From Sporomusaceae bacterium (GTDB lineage: Bacteria; Bacillota; Negativicutes; UBA1444), in the NCBI GenBank assembly GCA_018434355.1, contig JAHDPL010000010.1:137164-201163 (forward strand): a stretch of 64,000 nt of DNA. The letters are read 5' to 3'. Positions 27,938-36,823 of the stretch are shown piece after piece. Position 1 is the stretch's first letter, and every line of letters starts with the position of its first letter. A program made the translations under genes and the position numbers. Below the pieces are notes generated by a model, which saw nothing but the letters and a program-made list of their open reading frames with translations, was not told the origin of the DNA and ran no database searches.

Positions 27938-29191
27938 TCATCCTCCCCGGATAACTTCGACCGGATTGACCTTGCCGGCGCGCCAGGCAGGAAGTAAGGC
28001 CGAAATAAGGGATAGAAACATTCCCAGCCCCAGGCTGCCGGCATACAGCCACCAGACTTGCAACATGTTGAAACCGCCACCGCTGACAGGGCGTTGTTCG
28101 CCGGTCGTGCCAAAGCTGAGCGAGGCAAGCCATTCAATCAGGAGCTGTCCGAGTAACAGACCGGCCAGGCTGCCGATCAGTCCGACCAACAGCCCCTGGA
28201 TCAAAAAACTTTGCATCAATAATTTGCGGCCGACGCCGATGGCTTGCAGGATGGCAAGGTCGCGTTGCCGGTCGATCACTGACATTGAAAAAACGTTGAA
28301 GATGCCAAACCCGGCCGCTAATATCAGGCCGCCGAGCACAAAGTAAATGTTGGCGAAAATGATGACCAACAGGCTCAGAATATTGGCGTTTGTCTCCTGC
28401 CAGGGTTCGGCTCGGTAAGCATAACGCTCGGTCAATTCGGCTGCAACGGTTTCCGCTGTTTCGTAATTTGCGATTTTGAGGCCGATTTCGCTAAGCTCAT
28501 TGTAACGTCCGGCAAGGGTCTGAGCATCTTTGAGATTGACCCACAGACGGGAGCTGTCGATAGAGGTCACGCCGGTTGAGATGATGGCAACCAGACGGAA
28601 AAGGTAACTATTTCCGTCACGGGCTGTCAACTGGATCGTGTTGCCGACTTCCAGTCCCATTTTTTCCGCTATCGCTTTTCCCATGGCCAGTCCCTTATCC
28701 TGTGTCTTTAGGTCGCCGACACTCCCCACGATGGCTTTTTCATAGAGTCCGTTCAATTTGTTTTCTTCTTCGGGGACGATGCCTAACAAGGTAGCCGGAT
28801 AGCTCACCGCACCGTAACGCAAAATGACGTTGGTGCTGATTGCCGGAGAGATTGCCAAGATTTCGGGGCTGCGCTGCAACGATGCGAGGATTTCGCGATG
28901 GCCGCGGATTTTTTCCGGCAGGTCTGGGGGCTTGACGTTTTCGAGCGCAGTCAGCGAATGGGTGGCAGACAGCAATGCCGGTTGCGGTTGCTGTTGTCCG
29001 GTTTCTGTTGTAATCCGGATATGGGCTGAAGCATTGACCGTCTTGCTGATGAATTCTTGGCGAAAACCGAATAATAGAGAGGACATGGTCAAAACGACGC
29101 CTACCGCCAGGGTGATGCTGGCGGTAACAATCAGCGAGGTTCTCAGGTTGGCCCGGACTGAGCGGATGCCGAGGTAAAGCGGTAAGTTCAT
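27938..29191 (-). CDS. ABC transporter permease, FtsX/MacB-type, second copy
   Basis: Membrane protein of 417 residues with the same layout: helix near 20-42, extracytoplasmic domain to about 285 and three C-terminal helices ending in PAWRAGKVNPVEVIRGG, a close match to the end of the first permease. It is the first gene of the operon. No convincing ribosome site precedes its ATG (upstream bases are AT-rich), so the start or a leaderless mode of initiation is uncertain. Divergent from the PHP gene. Confidence 0.88.
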   Translation of the reverse strand: MNLPLYLGIRSVRANLRTSLIVTASITLAVGVVLTMSSLLFGFRQEFISKTVNASAHIRITTETGQQQPQPALLSATHSLTALENVKPPDLPEKIRGHREILASLQRSPEILAISPAISTNVILRYGAVSYPATLLGIVPEEENKLNGLYEKAIVGSVGDLKTQDKGLAMGKAIAEKMGLEVGNTIQLTARDGNSYLFRLVAIISTGVTSIDSSRLWVNLKDAQTLAGRYNELSEIGLKIANYETAETVAAELTERYAYRAEPWQETNANILSLLVIIFANIYFVLGGLILAAGFGIFNVFSMSVIDRQRDLAILQAIGVGRKLLMQSFLIQGLLVGLIGSLAGLLLGQLLIEWLASLSFGTTGEQRPVSGGGFNMLQVWWLYAGSLGLGMFLSLISALLPAWRAGKVNPVEVIRGG

Positions 29192-29277
29192 AAGAATAAT
29201 ATTCCACGAAACCGCAAGAAGTTCCTTCCGACAAGCTGTGGCTGAGGATAGCCCTATTTAATGAGTAGCGGATGCTG

Positions 29278-29283
29278 TATAAT
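29278..29283 (+). promoter_or_regulatory. Possible -10 element for the PHP-rapZ-yvcK-whiA operon
   Basis: A perfect TATAAT lies 26 bp before the PHP start codon. The matching -35 region near 29255-29260 (TATTTA) is weak, so activation or an unusual promoter is possible. Confidence 0.4.
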
Positions 29284-29308
29284 TAATAAGATGAGAAGAG
29301 GTGAAACG

Positions 29309-30040
29309 ATGCGGTTGGTTGCTGATTTACATGTTCATACCGTGGCCAGCGGTCACGCCTACAGCACGGTAGCTGAAATTGCCCGTGTCGCTGCAGATAA
29401 GGGATTGGCCCTGATTGCGCTGACAGATCATGGCCCGGCAATGCCAGGCGGGCCGCATGCTTATCATTTTTCCAACCAAACGGCTATTCCGGATCTGCTA
29501 TTTGGCGTGCGGGTGCTAAAAGGTATTGAAGCGAATGTGATGGACAGGCGGGGTCGGCTCGACCTCGACGAGTTTCGTTTGTCAAAGCTCGATATTGTGG
29601 CGGTCGGTCTACATTCGGTCTGTTCGCCGTATGGCTCGAAAAAAGAAAACACTACGATGATGGTAGAAGCAATGCAGAACCCTTTCGTCGATATCGTGGT
29701 CCATCCGGGCAATCCGGAATATCCGGTCGATGAGGAAACGATCGTCAAGGCGGCGGCCTGCTATGACGTGGCGCTGGAAGTCAACAACAGTTCGCTGACT
29801 GTTTCGCGTAAAGGAAGTTTGCCGCATTGCGACCATATCGTCAGCCTGGCGAAAACTTTTGGAACCAAATTGGTTGTCGGTTCAGACAGTCACTATTGCG
29901 AAACGGTCGGGGAGTTCTCCGTGGCCGCTGAACTCTTGCATAAACATGGAATCCTGCCGGAGCAGGTATTGAATACATCGTTGGAAAAGGTGCTGGCGCA
30001 TTTAAACCGTCGGAGCAACCACAACAAAGTGAAAATCTGA
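29309..30040 (+). CDS. PHP-domain metal-dependent phosphoesterase, YcdX-like
   Basis: Protein of 243 residues; ATG 29309 after AGAGGTG gives MRLVADLHVHT. PHP metal-ligand motifs in order: DLHVHT, TDHGPAMPGGPH, HPGNPEYP near 130 and GSDSHYCE near 190. YcdX-like enzymes are trinuclear zinc phosphatases with broad substrates; the physiological substrate here is unknown. It heads a run of closely spaced genes with rapZ, yvcK and whiA, a common arrangement in Firmicutes. Confidence 0.88.
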   Translation: MRLVADLHVHTVASGHAYSTVAEIARVAADKGLALIALTDHGPAMPGGPHAYHFSNQTAIPDLLFGVRVLKGIEANVMDRRGRLDLDEFRLSKLDIVAVGLHSVCSPYGSKKENTTMMVEAMQNPFVDIVVHPGNPEYPVDEETIVKAAACYDVALEVNNSSLTVSRKGSLPHCDHIVSLAKTFGTKLVVGSDSHYCETVGEFSVAAELLHKHGILPEQVLNTSLEKVLAHLNRRSNHNKVKI

Positions 30041-30053
30041 GGGGGCGGTTAGA

Positions 30054-30932
30054 TTGGATACTTCAAGGCTTGTAATCATTACCGGTATGTCCGGAGCCGG
30101 CAAGACGCAGGTCGTGCATATCATGGAGGATCTGGGTTATTTTTGCGTCGATAACCTGCCGCCGGCATTGATCCCCAAATTTGCCGAACTGTGCGCCCAA
30201 TCAGCCGGCCGGGTCAGCCGGATCGCCTTGGTTGTCGATATCCGCGGCGGCGAATTTTTTGATGAACTGATGCATGTGTTGGGAGAAATGGACCGGGAAG
30301 CGGTGATGGCCGAGGTGTTGTTTCTCGAAGCTTCCGATTCCACCTTGATTCAACGTTACAAAGAAACCCGCCGCCGTCATCCGCTAGCGCCGCAGGGTCG
30401 GATCAGCGAAGGCATCCGTTTGGAACGCGACCGGCTGGAGTATGTGCGTGGCAGGGCCACTCATATTATCGATACATCAAACTTGAGTACACAACAACTC
30501 AAAGACCGGATCACCGAGCTTTACGGCGGAGAGAGCGAACAGGCCAAACTCAGCGTAAATGTAGTTTCATTCGGCTTCAAGTACGGCATTCCGCTTGACG
30601 CAGACATGGTGTTTGATGTGAGATTTTTGCCCAATCCTTTTTATGTCGAGCCGCTGCGCTGCAAAACCGGCGAAAACCCTGAGGTGCGTGAATACATCAA
30701 CAAATGGCCGGTAACCCATCAGTTTTTGAAACGGTTGCAGTCTTTCATTGATTTTTTGATTCCCCACTACGCCAAAGAAGGAAAGAGTCAGCTGGTGATC
30801 GCCATCGGCTGCACCGGCGGCATGCACCGCTCGGTTTTCGTCTCGGGCAAAGTCGCCGAAGCTTTGCGCGAGCAGGGTTACCGGGTGGCGATTGAACATC
30901 GGGACATCAAGCACAACAAGGTCGTTGAGTGA
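30054..30932 (+). CDS. rapZ: RNase adapter / nucleotide-binding protein RapZ (YvcJ)
   Basis: P-loop protein of 292 residues, TTG start after GAGGGGG. Walker A GMSGAGKT near residue 11, VDIRGG near 62 and the C-terminal block GIPLDADMVFDVRFLPNPFY to GCTGGMHRSVF. In Gram-negatives RapZ steers RNase E in amino-sugar control; the Bacillus homologue YvcJ binds nucleotides and affects competence. Role here unresolved. Confidence 0.95.
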   Translation: MDTSRLVIITGMSGAGKTQVVHIMEDLGYFCVDNLPPALIPKFAELCAQSAGRVSRIALVVDIRGGEFFDELMHVLGEMDREAVMAEVLFLEASDSTLIQRYKETRRRHPLAPQGRISEGIRLERDRLEYVRGRATHIIDTSNLSTQQLKDRITELYGGESEQAKLSVNVVSFGFKYGIPLDADMVFDVRFLPNPFYVEPLRCKTGENPEVREYINKWPVTHQFLKRLQSFIDFLIPHYAKEGKSQLVIAIGCTGGMHRSVFVSGKVAEALREQGYRVAIEHRDIKHNKVVE

Positions 30933-30933
30933 T

Positions 30934-32277
30934 ATGGCTCTGTTGAAGTGGCTCTATCCGGGGATGCGGGTCAAGCGATGGTTTTTCCTGTTTACCGGCG
31001 GGGTAGTAGCTTCCGGTTTCAGTTTGGCGCTCTTGCTCAACTACAAGTTTATCGGCGCGGTGGAAGGGACCTTGTTCAGTTTGATCTACCAGACCACCGG
31101 CACCTATTATGGCTGGGTGCCGACCTTGGTCGGCGCGGTGGTGCTGGCTCTCGGCCTGACGATGATGGGTTACGCGATGCGCCGGATCATCCGTTCGATT
31201 GTCGAGGTGGTGGCGCCGGGAGGCACAGATCGGCTGGTTGATATCATCTACCAGAAGCGCCGTCTGAACCGGGGGCCTTCGGTCGTCGTGATCGGCGGCG
31301 GCACCGGTCTTTCCACCTTGTTGCGCGGACTCAAGGTGCGGTCGAGCAATCTGACGGCGATTGTCACGGTCGCTGATGACGGAGGCTCTTCCGGACGGTT
31401 GCGCCAGGATCTGGGCATCGTGCCGCCGGGCGATCTACGTAGCTGTCTGGTGGCGCTGGCTGATACCGAGCCGTTGATGGAAAAATTGTTTCAATACCGA
31501 TTTGCCGGCGAGGGAGACCTGGCTGGGCATAGTTTCGGCAATCTGTTTATTGCGGCGATGACCCAGGTGGTGGGCGGCGACATCGAACAAGCGCTCCAGC
31601 AGTCAAGCAAAGTGCTGGCTGTGCGCGGCCATGTGCTGCCATCGGCGAATTGCTCGGTCCGGCTGTCGGCTGAGATGGATGACGGAAGCATCGTTCACGG
31701 TGAATCGGCGATTCCGTTATCCGGCAAATCGATTCGCCGGGTGATGATTGAGCCGGCGGATGTCAGCGCCGTCAAGGCGGCGGTCGAGGCGATCCTCGAA
31801 GCCGATGCCGTGGTGCTGGGCCCAGGCAGCTTGTATACCAGCGTGCTCCCAAATCTGCTGGTAAAGGAGATTGCGGCGGCGATAAAACAAACCAGAGCCC
31901 TGCGTATGTATGTCTGCAATGTGATGACCCAACCCGGTGAGACAACTGGCTACAAAGCCTCGGATCATCTGCAGGCGTTGTTTGATCATGCCGGGCCGGG
32001 AATTGTCGATTGCGTTTTGGTCAATGTGGAGGAAGTCGGCAGCTGCCTGCTGGACCAATATGCCAGAGAGGGCGCTTGCCCGGTCGAGGCCGATATTCGG
32101 ACCTTGGAGGGCATGGGAGTCAGAGTGGTTCCGGCTCAACTTGTCAGTGCTACCAACTGGGTTCGCCATAATCCGGTGCGGTTGGCCCGCCTGATTCTGA
32201 CAACGCTGGGCGAGCGGCGGCAGGGCGCGATGGTGGTTGAAAAGCGCAAGACAGCAGTGATAGAAAGTGAAAGCTGA
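30934..32277 (+). CDS. yvcK: Gluconeogenesis factor YvcK with N-terminal membrane domain
   Basis: Protein of 447 residues starting at ATG 30934, just after the rapZ stop. Two membrane helices (about 15-38 and 60-85) precede the CofD/YvcK-like domain, with GGGTGLSTLL near 122 and ADDGGSSGRLR near 147. Soluble YvcK proteins bind UDP-sugars and support growth on gluconeogenic carbon and cell-wall synthesis. The extra membrane anchor suggests a role at the membrane; such long forms occur in several Firmicutes. Confidence 0.93.
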   Translation: MALLKWLYPGMRVKRWFFLFTGGVVASGFSLALLLNYKFIGAVEGTLFSLIYQTTGTYYGWVPTLVGAVVLALGLTMMGYAMRRIIRSIVEVVAPGGTDRLVDIIYQKRRLNRGPSVVVIGGGTGLSTLLRGLKVRSSNLTAIVTVADDGGSSGRLRQDLGIVPPGDLRSCLVALADTEPLMEKLFQYRFAGEGDLAGHSFGNLFIAAMTQVVGGDIEQALQQSSKVLAVRGHVLPSANCSVRLSAEMDDGSIVHGESAIPLSGKSIRRVMIEPADVSAVKAAVEAILEADAVVLGPGSLYTSVLPNLLVKEIAAAIKQTRALRMYVCNVMTQPGETTGYKASDHLQALFDHAGPGIVDCVLVNVEEVGSCLLDQYAREGACPVEADIRTLEGMGVRVVPAQLVSATNWVRHNPVRLARLILTTLGERRQGAMVVEKRKTAVIESES

Positions 32278-32310
32278 TGCATGGCTAGTTAAACAAGGGG
32301 TGGGTTGGGG

Positions 32311-33252
32311 TTGTCTTTTTCCACGGATGTAAAAAACGAACTGGTGCGACTGGAAGAGTCGAGCGGTTGTTGTATTCGCTCGGAATTGGCGGCATTGCTC
32401 TGGATGGGCGGCGTGGTGTCTTTTGGCGGACAGCGGATGCTTGGGCTGAAGTTTGTTACCGAGAGTGCTGCTGTGGCGCGCAAAGTCTTGCGCGCGTTCA
32501 AAAAGGAAGAAATCAGCGAAACCGAAGTCAAAGTGATCCGCGCCTTGCGGCTTAAGAAGAACAATTCCTATGAACTGCGGGCGGCTCCTTCGCTGGCGGT
32601 AGTCAACTTTTTGACCCGGATGGGGATTTTGGCTGATGGAGTTCTGCTGGATCGCCCGGACAATCCGCCACGAAAATCCTGTTGCCGCAAAGCCTGGTTA
32701 CGCGGTGCTTTTCTTGGCGGCGGCTCGATCAACCGGCCGGAAGTGGAGTATCATCTGGAACTGGTGTCGCAAAACGAGGGATTTGCCGAAACGTTGGTGC
32801 AGACCTTGCGTTCGTTCAGTCTGCATGCGGGGTTGACCAGCCGAAAGCAGGACTATGTGGTGTATATGAAGGAAGGCAATGCGATCACCTCTTTCCTGGG
32901 AATCGTCGGCGCACACAATGCGCTGATGGAGTTTGAAAACGTGCGGATCGTCAAAGGCATGCGCAACCAGGTGAACCGCCTGGTCAACTGCGAGACCGCA
33001 AATCTGGCCAAAACAGTGAATGCGGCAGTGCGACAGGTGGAGTTGATCCGTTGGATTGCCAGTCAACGGGGAATCGCCTCGTTGCCCCGGACACTCAGGG
33101 AAGTGGCGGAACTGCGTCTGGCGAATCCTGAGGCAACCTTGCAGGAATTGGTCGACGCGTTTGATGGCAAGATCAGCCGGTCGGGAATGAGTCATCGGCT
33201 ACGGGCGCTGGAACGTTTCGGCGAAGAATTGCAGGCGGGAGAAGCGCAATGA
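32311..33252 (+). CDS. whiA: DNA-binding protein WhiA
   Basis: Protein of 313 residues with an N-terminal LAGLIDADG-like homing-endonuclease fold (GAFLGGGSINRPE near 130) and a C-terminal helix-turn-helix (LREVAELRLANPEATLQEL, near 265). TTG 32311 is preferred over TTG 32305 because it follows AAGGGGTGG at seven bases and gives the usual SFSTDVKNEL start. WhiA controls sporulation genes in actinomycetes and chromosome or division functions in Bacillus. It overlaps the next gene by four bases. Confidence 0.93.
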   Translation: MSFSTDVKNELVRLEESSGCCIRSELAALLWMGGVVSFGGQRMLGLKFVTESAAVARKVLRAFKKEEISETEVKVIRALRLKKNNSYELRAAPSLAVVNFLTRMGILADGVLLDRPDNPPRKSCCRKAWLRGAFLGGGSINRPEVEYHLELVSQNEGFAETLVQTLRSFSLHAGLTSRKQDYVVYMKEGNAITSFLGIVGAHNALMEFENVRIVKGMRNQVNRLVNCETANLAKTVNAAVRQVELIRWIASQRGIASLPRTLREVAELRLANPEATLQELVDAFDGKISRSGMSHRLRALERFGEELQAGEAQ

Positions 33253-34010
33253 AACGCCGCATTATTCTTTATATACTCGTTTTATTTGCGGCGGTATTTT
33301 CGGTTCTGGCGTGGCTCGGTTCGGCCAGCTCGGGGATTCCGGTACTGACATACCATCATATCGGTTCAGGTAATGATTGGTTGTATGTGAGTGAAGCCGA
33401 CTTTGAAAAGCAGTTGGTTTATTTGCGAGAACGCGGCTATACGACGATCAGCGTGGCGGAACTGGCGGAAGGGCTGTCCGGCCGGACCAAGCTGCCGACT
33501 CGGCCGATCGTGTTGACTTTTGACGATGGATATGACGACAACTATCAGGCGGCATTGCCGGTACTGCTGCGGCAGGGAATGCGGGCCAGTTTTTTTGTTG
33601 TGACCGGAAAAATGGGGCAACCGGGTTATATGTCCTGGGCGCAGGCGGCGAAAATGCGTGCACAGGGAATGGAGATCGGTTCACACACGGTCCATCATTA
33701 TACATTGACAGAGATCAACCTGAAAGAAATGGAACGCGAATTGCGGGGATCGCGGCTGATGCTTGAAAGCAACCTGTCGATAACGACAGCGGTATTTGCC
33801 AATCCGTTTGGTGAAACCGCGCCAGCGGTGGTGGAGTTGCTGGAAAAAACCGGCTATCAGGCAGCCTGTTCCTCGGTAGTCGGGCTCAACAGACCGGGGG
33901 GAAACCTGTTCATGATTCGTCGGATGAGTGTGCCGCGTGCCAAATTCGGCTTATGGGATTTCCGGTTGCGCCTGTGGTGGCTGAATATGCTGGATCGATT
34001 GGAGTTGTAG
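33249..34010 (+). CDS. Membrane-anchored polysaccharide deacetylase
   Basis: Protein of 253 residues with an N-terminal anchor or uncleaved signal (residues 5-24) and a NodB domain. VLTFDDGYDDN near 95 holds the catalytic Asp and metal Asp; GSHTVHHYTL near 145 holds the HxxxH-type metal ligands; FANPFGE near 185 matches the third motif. It probably removes acetyl groups from peptidoglycan or another cell-surface glycan. Translationally coupled to whiA. Confidence 0.9.
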   Translation: MKRRIILYILVLFAAVFSVLAWLGSASSGIPVLTYHHIGSGNDWLYVSEADFEKQLVYLRERGYTTISVAELAEGLSGRTKLPTRPIVLTFDDGYDDNYQAALPVLLRQGMRASFFVVTGKMGQPGYMSWAQAAKMRAQGMEIGSHTVHHYTLTEINLKEMERELRGSRLMLESNLSITTAVFANPFGETAPAVVELLEKTGYQAACSSVVGLNRPGGNLFMIRRMSVPRAKFGLWDFRLRLWWLNMLDRLEL

Positions 34011-34012
34011 CT

Positions 34013-35065
34013 GTGAAGAGATTTGTCGGACTGCTGCTGGCGGTGCTGATGGCGTGGACTGGAACGGCGGCTGCAATGCCGCTGAGCCTGCGGGATATGG
34101 CCGATGTCTTGCCGGAGTGGCCGGTGACCACTTCGGAAGCCGGTGGCCTGTTCGTTTTTTCCGATAGCCCGGAAGAGTTTTTTAGCGAAGGGATTCTGTA
34201 TCAAGATCAGGTCAAGGGCGACGCCCGCCTGTTTTTTCATCATGTGAACGGGACTCCGGACAAGAAACGTGTGGCGGTAATACTGACCAACCACGGCGAA
34301 AAACCGGCTCAAATCGAAGTCGCCCGATATGGCGTGAGCAAGCCGGACCATGATTATCTGCGCGCCGGTCGGGCGATTCAGGCAGATTATTTTAAGGGAG
34401 GCAAGCCTTTTAAACTGCAGGTTGCAGCGAAAAGCAGCGTACTGCTGCAGGAGCAGAAACTGGTTCCGGTTTTGCCGCCGACGGCGATTTTAACCGGCAT
34501 GATTGATTTTCACAGCGATCGGCCTTTGCAACTTACAGTTGCAGCAATCGGTGAGCAAGGCGATCCGTTGGTTTTGGTCAAAAACCTTTTGGTGTTGCCG
34601 CCCGGCAAGCCCCATCTGCGCGGAACTTTTCAACGCGCCGACCGCCTGATGCTCGGCAAGCGGCCTTATGACCCCGGCCAGGACGGGGCGGTATCGGTGA
34701 CGCTGGGCGATGGTGAACTCGATCCATTTTTGACCGGCTGGGATGCGACCAATCGGTTGGCAGTAAAGAATGCCGGCAATTATGGCGTGGTGTATCGTGT
34801 GCTTTTGCCGACGACCGGCAAGGGAAAGATCCGCTGTTACTTCAACCCGCGCGGCGGGGTCTACGCCGGTTGGCTACGGGTGAAAACAAAAGCGGAGAGC
34901 CGGATGGTGGGGACGCCGGCCAAGGGAATCTCGTTCGGACATCAGACGTTGGCCGATTTTGAATTGTTGGCCGAATTTTCGGCCGGTGAATCGCTATGGG
35001 TCACTTTTTCACCGCCAGGCGCTTCCAATCTGCCTGTGCGACTGGTGTTGATGCCGGCAAACTGA
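34013..35065 (+). CDS. Secreted protein of unknown function
   Basis: Protein of 350 residues starting at GTG 34013, two bases after the deacetylase stop. A clear signal peptide (residues 1-21, ending TAAA) precedes an all-beta-looking mature part with several stretches of alternating hydrophobic residues, for example VAVILTNHGEKPAQIEVARYG. No cysteines, metal motifs or repeats stand out, and I recognise no family. Its position after a polysaccharide deacetylase suggests a cell-envelope role; this is inference only. Confidence 0.75.
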   Translation: MKRFVGLLLAVLMAWTGTAAAMPLSLRDMADVLPEWPVTTSEAGGLFVFSDSPEEFFSEGILYQDQVKGDARLFFHHVNGTPDKKRVAVILTNHGEKPAQIEVARYGVSKPDHDYLRAGRAIQADYFKGGKPFKLQVAAKSSVLLQEQKLVPVLPPTAILTGMIDFHSDRPLQLTVAAIGEQGDPLVLVKNLLVLPPGKPHLRGTFQRADRLMLGKRPYDPGQDGAVSVTLGDGELDPFLTGWDATNRLAVKNAGNYGVVYRVLLPTTGKGKIRCYFNPRGGVYAGWLRVKTKAESRMVGTPAKGISFGHQTLADFELLAEFSAGESLWVTFSPPGASNLPVRLVLMPAN

Positions 35066-35082
35066 AACGCATGGCAAGCCTC

Positions 35083-35111
35083 TTGCCTGTCCTGGCAAAA
35101 CGCGATAAAAT
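35083..35111 (+). promoter_or_regulatory. Promoter of scfA
   Basis: TTGCCT (35083-35088) and TAAAAT (35106-35111) are 17 bp apart. The -35 element sits in the inverted repeat GGCAAG cct CTTGCC (35073-35087), which could be an operator or part of a terminator for the upstream gene. Confidence 0.55.
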
Positions 35112-35145
35112 AACATATATGATGAACCGGGGAGGGAAAGATACT

Positions 35146-35286
35146 ATGGGAAAACACATTCAAACGATCAATAATGCTCCGCTGACCAAGACTGCGTTGA
35201 CCGGCGGTTGCGGCGAATGCCAGACTTCCTGCCAGTCGGCCTGCAAAACTTCGTGCACGGTGGGAAATCAAAGCTGCCAGAAGTGA
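35146..35286 (+). CDS. scfA: Six-cysteine peptide SCIFF (ranthipeptide precursor)
   Basis: Peptide of 46 residues. The C-terminal half carries the hallmark six-cysteine pattern, CGECQTSCQSACKTSC then C near the end, with TVGNQ between, very close to known SCIFF peptides. The ATG follows GGGGAGGG. Radical-SAM enzyme ScfB links cysteine sulfur to the backbone of neighbouring residues. No dedicated exporter or protease is directly adjacent. SCIFF is almost universal in Clostridia; its biological role is still poorly defined. Confidence 0.95.
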   Translation: MGKHIQTINNAPLTKTALTGGCGECQTSCQSACKTSCTVGNQSCQK

Positions 35287-35329
35287 TATCAGCACCTGTC
35301 ATTGCGTAGATAGTAAAATTTTTTTGGCG

Positions 35330-35362
35330 CCCCTGGTGAATTGCTGCCGGGGGTTTGCTTTT
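35330..35362 (+). terminator. Terminator-like hairpin between scfA and scfB
   Basis: CCCCTGG (35330-35336) pairs with CCGGGGG (35347-35353) with one G-T wobble, followed by TTTGCTTTT. If it works partially it would make more precursor than maturase mRNA. Confidence 0.55.
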
Positions 35363-35379
35363 GTCGGGGGAGAATTTTC

Positions 35380-36741
35380 ATGGATATTCATAAGTTTGTT
35401 GTTAACGGGGAATATATTTTACTGGATGTGAACAGCGGTTCGGTACATGTGCTCGACCCGGTCGCCTACCGGATCCTCGATGTTTTTAACGGGGCGAACG
35501 ATGTGGCGGTCATCGCGGAGTATGCGGCTGAATTCGGTGAAACCGCGGTGTGCGAAACACTGGAAGAATTGCATGAACTGATGGCTGTCGGACAATTGTT
35601 TTCGCCTGATGCCGAGATTCCGCCGGTTTTTGCCGCCAAGCCGATCGTGAAATCGCTTTGCCTGCATATAGCGCATGACTGTAATCTACGTTGCGGCTAC
35701 TGTTTTGCCTCGACCGGTTCATTTGGCCATGACCGGGGACTAATGTCGCCGGAAGTCGCCTGTAGGGCAGTCGATTTTCTGCTGGAGCATGGCGGGAGCC
35801 GCAAACATGCCGAAATTGATTTTTTTGGCGGCGAACCGCTGTTGAACATGGCTACGGTGCGGGCGGCGGTGGAACATATCCGCAGACGCGAGGCTGAAAC
35901 CGGCAAGATCTTCAATCTGACGCTGACGACCAACGCAGTGCTGCTCAACCAGGAGATTCTCGATTTTTTGAATCAGGAAAATATCCAGCTGATTCTCAGC
36001 ATCGACGGGCGGCGGGAAGTACATGACAGGATGCGTCCTTTTGCCGGCGGCGCCGGTAGTTACGACGTAGTGATCGCCAATATGCACAAGGCCGTTGATT
36101 CGCGCCAGGGCGCAAATTATTACGCGCGCGGCACCTACACCGCCTACAACCTCGATTTTGCCGCAGATGTGCTGGCGCTGGCCGATGAAGGTTTTGGCCG
36201 CCTGTCGGTGGAACCCGTTGTTGCCAAAGATGCGCCGTATGGGCTATGTGAAGACCAATTGCCGGATATGTTCGCGCAATACGACCTGCTGGCGGCGGAA
36301 TACCTGCGTCGGCACAGGGACGGGAACGGGTTTGACTTTTTCCATTTCAACGTGGACCTGGAGAACGGACCCTGCCTGACCAAACGCCTGAGTGGCTGCG
36401 GCGCCGGGCATGAATACTATGCTGTGACGCCGGAAGGCGATCTGTATCCCTGCCACCAGTTCGTCGGCCGTGATGACTTCAAAGTCGGCACGGTGTTTGC
36501 AGGAATCGACAAACCGGATTTGTGTGATGAATTTCGTCAGGCGCATGTGTTGACGAAACCGGAATGTCGGCGTTGTTGGGCCCGTTTTTATTGCAGCGGC
36601 GGTTGCCATGCCAATGCCGAGGCGTTTCATGGCTCGATTCATCAGCCTTATGAGCTTGGCTGCGAACTGCAGAAAAAACGACTGGAATGCGCCATTGCCG
36701 TGCAAATCGGCTTGAAAAGGATCGCCGCCGACAAAAATTAA
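35380..36741 (+). CDS. scfB: SCIFF radical-SAM maturase
   Basis: Protein of 453 residues with ATG after CGGGGGAGA. The N-terminal RiPP recognition-like region (1-85) starts with IHKFVVNGEYILLDVNSGSVHVLD. The radical-SAM motif CNLRCGYC lies near residue 100, and a C-terminal SPASM domain has many cysteines (GPCLTKRLSGCGAG, YPCHQF, PECRRCWARFYCSGGC, GCELQ). It uses S-adenosylmethionine to form thioether links in ScfA. Confidence 0.95.
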   Translation: MDIHKFVVNGEYILLDVNSGSVHVLDPVAYRILDVFNGANDVAVIAEYAAEFGETAVCETLEELHELMAVGQLFSPDAEIPPVFAAKPIVKSLCLHIAHDCNLRCGYCFASTGSFGHDRGLMSPEVACRAVDFLLEHGGSRKHAEIDFFGGEPLLNMATVRAAVEHIRRREAETGKIFNLTLTTNAVLLNQEILDFLNQENIQLILSIDGRREVHDRMRPFAGGAGSYDVVIANMHKAVDSRQGANYYARGTYTAYNLDFAADVLALADEGFGRLSVEPVVAKDAPYGLCEDQLPDMFAQYDLLAAEYLRRHRDGNGFDFFHFNVDLENGPCLTKRLSGCGAGHEYYAVTPEGDLYPCHQFVGRDDFKVGTVFAGIDKPDLCDEFRQAHVLTKPECRRCWARFYCSGGCHANAEAFHGSIHQPYELGCELQKKRLECAIAVQIGLKRIAADKN

Positions 36742-36823
36742 CAAAAGGATTTTTGCAAACTGTTGTCGAAATATTACGGATATGCGAAGAACGATGAGTG
36801 AGTGAACCGAAAGGGGGATTTGG

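Noticed and set aside
26954-27997. Plus-strand open frame of 347 residues inside the ABC permease genes
   Set aside because: The minus-strand permeases are convincing and the plus-strand product has a composition typical of shadows.
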